DNA of 37,665 nucleotides from Aliivibrio sifiae. Lineage in GTDB: Bacteria; Pseudomonadota; Gammaproteobacteria; Enterobacterales; Vibrionaceae. Both the position numbers and the translations under genes were made by a program. This document shows positions 34,748 to 37,665 of the stretch, piece by piece. Within the stretch, counting starts at the first letter, position 1; the number at the start of each line of letters is the position of its first letter. The stretch covers positions 637,432 to 675,096 of the forward strand of contig NZ_MSCP01000001.1 in the NCBI RefSeq assembly GCF_002954715.1, read 5' to 3'. The notes beneath the pieces were generated by a model. It did not search any database and was not told where the DNA came from. It was given only the letters and a program-made list of their open reading frames with translations.

Positions 34748-36573
34748 TGCCTTCTTTTGATTCAAACGCTTTCTTAAAATCAGTAACTCATCAGCCCGGT
34801 GTTTATCGAATGTATAACACCGAGGCTGAAGTTATTTATGTAGGTAAAGCAAAAGATTTAAAAAAGCGATTATCTAGCTATTTTCGCAGTAATATCCCTT
34901 CTGAAAAAACAAAAGCTCTTGTTACTCATATTGATCAAATCGATGTAACAGTGACGCACTCAGAAACCGAAGCTCTTATTCTAGAGCACAATTATATTAA
35001 GCAGTATTTACCTAAATATAATGTTTTGCTTAGAGACGATAAGTCATATCCTTATATTTTCATTTCAAATCACAAGCATCCGAGGATCTCTATCCATCGC
35101 GGAACGAAACGAAAAAAAGGGGAATATTTTGGTCCTTATCCTGACTCTGGAGCGGTTCGAGAAAGTCTTCATTTAATTCAAAAATTATTTCCTATCCGTC
35201 AGTGTGAAGATTCTGTTTATGCAAATCGATACCGTCCTTGTTTGATGCATCAAATTGGCCGTTGTTTAGCGCCGTGCGTAAAGGGAATTGTTAGTGATGA
35301 AGAATACAAAGAGCAAACCGACTTTATTCGTTTATTTTTACAAGGAAAAGATAGACAAGTTATTCAGAACTTAGTTGAACAAATGGAAGAGGCAAGTCAC
35401 TCCCTGAGATTTGAAAAAGCAGCCGTTATTCGAGATCAAATTCAAGCAATGAGACGAATGCAAGAGCAGCAATATGTTTCAGATGACAGTGGTGATGACT
35501 TAGATGTGCTAGGTTTTGCTATCGAAAATGGATTAGCTTGCGTACATTTATTAATGATCCGACAAGGAAAGATACTTGGTAGTCGAAGCTTCTTTCCTAA
35601 GATCCCTGCTAAGACGGATAAAGAAGAAGTCTTCTCAAGCTTTTTAACTCAGTATTACTTAAATCACTCTCAAGGTCGTACGATCCCTAATCGTGTGGTG
35701 ACAAGTTTTGAGTTTGATGGTGAAGGGTTAGAGCATGCATTGACAGAATTATCTGGGCGTAAAGTGCAATTTCAATTAAACCCAAAAGGAATAAAAGGGC
35801 GTTATTTAAAGTTAGCTGATACTAATGCATTAACGGCATTGACGAGTAAGTCGAATCATAAATTAACGATTTACCAGAGATTTAAACAGCTTGAAGAAGC
35901 ATTATCCTTAGCGTCGATTCAACGAATGGAATGTTTTGATATTAGTCATACGATGGGGGAGAAGACAGTTGCTTCGTGCGTTGTTTTTAACCAGGAAGGA
36001 CCAGTAAAAGCAGAGTATAGACGTTATAATATAACTGGAATAACCGGAGGCGATGATTACGCTGCGATGGCTCAAGTGCTTGAACGTCGTTACAGTAAAC
36101 AACTTGATGTGGATAAAATTCCAGACATTATCTTTATTGATGGTGGTAAAGGGCAGTTAAATAGGGCTTATGATGTTATTTCTAAACATTGGGATGATTG
36201 GCCAAAACAACCTCTTTTACTGGGTATCGCAAAAGGAGTTACACGTAAACATGGGTTGGAGACTTTGGTTAAAACTTCGGGTGAAGAATTTTCAATGCCA
36301 AGTGATTCACCAGCTCTGCATTTAATTCAACATATTAGGGATGAAAGCCATAACCACGCGATTAGCGGTCATCGAGCGCAACGTGCGAAAGTACGAAAAA
36401 CCAGTACGTTACAAAATATCGAAGGGGTTGGCCCAAAACGAAGACAGGCTTTATTGCAATATTTAGGTGGTCTACAAGAATTAAAAAGTGCAAGTGTTGA
36501 AGAAATAGCCAAAGTGCCTGGAATTAGTCATTCTTTGGCAGAAAAAATACAGGATGCGTTGAAACACGGATAA
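34747..36573 (+). CDS. uvrC: Excinuclease ABC subunit C
   Basis: Makes both incisions in nucleotide excision repair together with UvrB. The 608-residue protein (E. coli 610) has an N-terminal GIY-YIG nuclease (GVY 18-20, YVG 31-33, R41) for the 3' cut and a Cys-rich patch ([22 protein letters not shown]). A UVR motif for UvrB contact (about 203-238) follows, then an RNase H-like nuclease for the 5' cut ([37 protein letters not shown]) and a C-terminal helix-hairpin-helix pair ([25 protein letters not shown]). The GTG start overlaps the gacA stop, so translation is coupled. Confidence 0.97.
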   Translation: MPSFDSNAFLKSVTHQPGVYRMYNTEAEVIYVGKAKDLKKRLSSYFRSNIPSEKTKALVTHIDQIDVTVTHSETEALILEHNYIKQYLPKYNVLLRDDKSYPYIFISNHKHPRISIHRGTKRKKGEYFGPYPDSGAVRESLHLIQKLFPIRQCEDSVYANRYRPCLMHQIGRCLAPCVKGIVSDEEYKEQTDFIRLFLQGKDRQVIQNLVEQMEEASHSLRFEKAAVIRDQIQAMRRMQEQQYVSDDSGDDLDVLGFAIENGLACVHLLMIRQGKILGSRSFFPKIPAKTDKEEVFSSFLTQYYLNHSQGRTIPNRVVTSFEFDGEGLEHALTELSGRKVQFQLNPKGIKGRYLKLADTNALTALTSKSNHKLTIYQRFKQLEEALSLASIQRMECFDISHTMGEKTVASCVVFNQEGPVKAEYRRYNITGITGGDDYAAMAQVLERRYSKQLDVDKIPDIIFIDGGKGQLNRAYDVISKHWDDWPKQPLLLGIAKGVTRKHGLETLVKTSGEEFSMPSDSPALHLIQHIRDESHNHAISGHRAQRAKVRKTSTLQNIEGVGPKRRQALLQYLGGLQELKSASVEEIAKVPGISHSLAEKIQDALKHG

Positions 36574-36618
36574 AAAAAGCGCACCATAGGATCAGCAGAC
36601 CAAAATTAAAGAATTATT

Positions 36619-37173
36619 ATGCGATTAACGATACCAAATATACTCACGTTTATCCGACTAGCACTTATCCCAGTGTTTGTTGTTGTTTTTTACTTACCTT
36701 ATGAATGGTCAGCGGTTGCAGCTGCAATGGTATTCTGGGTCGCTGGTTTTACAGACTGGTTGGATGGATTACTTGCAAGAAAGTTAGGTCAAACTTCTCG
36801 TTTTGGTGCTTTTTTAGACCCCGTTGCTGATAAAGTCATGGTTGCAGCGGCTTTAATCTTGATCACTGAACATTATCATTCTATTTGGATCACCATCCCT
36901 GCAATAACAATGATTGGTCGTGAACTTATTATTTCAGCTCTCAGAGAATGGATGGCGGAAATTGGTAAACGTGCAAGTGTTGCGGTTTCGTGGGTTGGAA
37001 AAGTCAAAACCGTTTCTCAAATGTTTGCTCTCTGGGTTTTAATTTGGCGTTATGACGATTGGATGATATGGGTTGGTTATGTTGCGCTTTATGTAGCAAC
37101 AATTTTAACATACTGGTCTATGGTTCAATACTTAGCTGCAGCAAAAGATGATTTGCTTAATGCAGACGATTAG
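36619..37173 (+). CDS. pgsA: CDP-diacylglycerol-glycerol-3-phosphate 3-phosphatidyltransferase
   Basis: The first committed step to phosphatidylglycerol, in the inner membrane. The 184-residue protein has several membrane helices and the full CDP-alcohol phosphotransferase motif: D46-x2-D49-G50-x2-A53-R54-x8-G63-x3-D67-x3-D71. The N-terminus [18 protein letters not shown] is typical of PgsA. It is the third gene of the gacA-uvrC-pgsA cluster, 45 bp after uvrC, followed by a terminator and tRNA genes as in E. coli. Confidence 0.96.
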   Translation: MRLTIPNILTFIRLALIPVFVVVFYLPYEWSAVAAAMVFWVAGFTDWLDGLLARKLGQTSRFGAFLDPVADKVMVAAALILITEHYHSIWITIPAITMIGRELIISALREWMAEIGKRASVAVSWVGKVKTVSQMFALWVLIWRYDDWMIWVGYVALYVATILTYWSMVQYLAAAKDDLLNADD

Positions 37174-37189
37174 TTAGATAATCGAGATG

Positions 37190-37217
37190 AAAAGCGAACT
37201 TAGGTTCGCTTTTTTTA
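37190..37217 (+). terminator. Terminator of pgsA
   Basis: Perfect 10-bp stem AAAAGCGAAC/GTTCGCTTTT (37190-37199, 37204-37213) continuing into a T run. Confidence 0.9.
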
Positions 37218-37404
37218 TATCTTAAAAATAAACTACGTATAGTGATCTGATATAACAAGCTTTTGTATTGATTGTATTCTTGGAAGCGATAGCATTTTTT
37301 CAATTATCTGACTCCTTAAATCAGGTTAAAGAGCTTGTTTTCGTTTGTTTTATATTCATTTTGAGTGCATTTTATTCAAACGAAACAAAAACACAAAAAT
37401 AGTG

Positions 37405-37432
37405 TTGACTCTAAGAGCTGAATCAGTAAAAT
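37405..37432 (+). promoter_or_regulatory. Predicted promoter of the tRNA-Cys/tRNA-Gly operon
   Basis: TTGACT (37405-37410) and TAAAAT (37427-37432) with a 16-bp spacer, followed by the GC-rich GCGTCCTG, a stable-RNA type discriminator. Mature tRNA-Cys starts 58 bp downstream. Confidence 0.7.
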
Positions 37433-37490
37433 GCGTCCTGTACCCAAGAGGAAGGCAGTAAATAAGAAGCTAACCAATTGAGATTACAAC

Positions 37491-37564
37491 GGCGCCTTGG
37501 CAGAGTGGCTATGCAGCGGATTGCAAATCCGTGAACCTCGGTTCGATTCCGGGAGGCGCCTCCA
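37491..37564 (+). tRNA. tRNA-Cys (GCA)
   Basis: A 74-nt gene with acceptor stem GGCGCCT/AGGCGCC, U73 discriminator and encoded CCA. The anticodon loop ATTGCAAAT gives GCA, and the TTCGATTC T-loop is intact. It lies downstream of pgsA, where E. coli has glyW-cysT-leuZ. Confidence 0.97.
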
Positions 37565-37586
37565 TTCTCTTTTATAGAGAAGACTT

Positions 37587-37662
37587 GCGACACTAGCTCA
37601 GCTGGTAGAGCGCAACCTTGCCAAGGTTGAGGTCACGAGTTCGAGCCTCGTGTGTCGCTCCA
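37587..37662 (+). tRNA. tRNA-Gly (GCC)
   Basis: A 76-nt gene with acceptor GCGACAC/GTGTCGC and encoded CCA. The anticodon loop CTTGCCAAG gives GCC, and the TTCGAGCC T-loop is intact. It is 22 bp after tRNA-Cys and in the same unit. The window ends 3 bp later, so further tRNAs may follow. Confidence 0.97.
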
Positions 37663-37665
37663 AAT

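Noticed and set aside
37200-37490. Integration site or small gene between pgsA and the tRNAs
   Set aside because: Apart from the pgsA terminator and the tRNA promoter the stretch shows no coding frame, no integrase and no direct repeat of the tRNA ends.

Overview
The window looks like a chromosomal segment of a marine gammaproteobacterium of the Vibrionaceae. An Aliivibrio (Vibrio fischeri group) origin is my inference. It rests on low GC, Vibrio-type FadR with its internal insertion, NhaB/NhaC sodium antiporters, an OmpV-like porin, and gene orders shared with Enterobacterales and vibrios (yejK/yejL-yejM, sppA-ansA, uvrY-uvrC-pgsA-tRNAs). No phage, insertion sequence, CRISPR array or rRNA gene was seen.

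Left end (1-3450): an alpha-carbonic anhydrase gene, then a small tandem array of tRNA-Ser(UGA)/tRNA-Asp(GUC) units, all on the minus strand. Two intact units are identical over 267 bp, each with its own promoter and terminator. A third, decayed unit lies between them and carries a perfect 31-bp inverted repeat. A fourth promoter of the same kind points out of the window at base 1. Next come the remains of a two-component system (response regulator fused by deletion to a histidine kinase, with frameshifts and a stop).

Middle left (3450-16540): envelope and housekeeping genes. These are yejM (LPS homeostasis) and yejL, divergent yejK, a lipoprotein with a C-terminal membrane anchor, an NhaC-type antiporter, asd, ansA, sppA and fadH. 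A good FadR operator lies just before fadH, and fadR itself is at 26 kb, so the window holds both a regulator and a likely target.

Centre (16600-28520): topB, whose start codon abuts an intrinsic terminator; a DUF5718 protein; a membrane diguanylate cyclase; dusC; a lone type IV pilin-like protein; a YecA/SEC-C protein; nhaB-dsbB divergent from fadR; an OmpV/MipA outer-membrane protein; and hns.

Right (28520-37665): a lysine riboswitch in front of an NhaC-superfamily transporter, best read as a lysine-responsive transporter. Then a nucleotidyltransferase-like gene tightly coupled to polB (DNA polymerase II), the gacA/uvrY-uvrC-pgsA cluster, and tRNA-Cys and tRNA-Gly at the right edge.

Most of the window is ordinary core genome. 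The points most worth a second look are the tRNA array with its fold-back palindrome, the topB start, the lysine riboswitch-transporter pair, the nucleotidyltransferase with an altered catalytic motif next to polB, and the lipoprotein that may span the periplasm.
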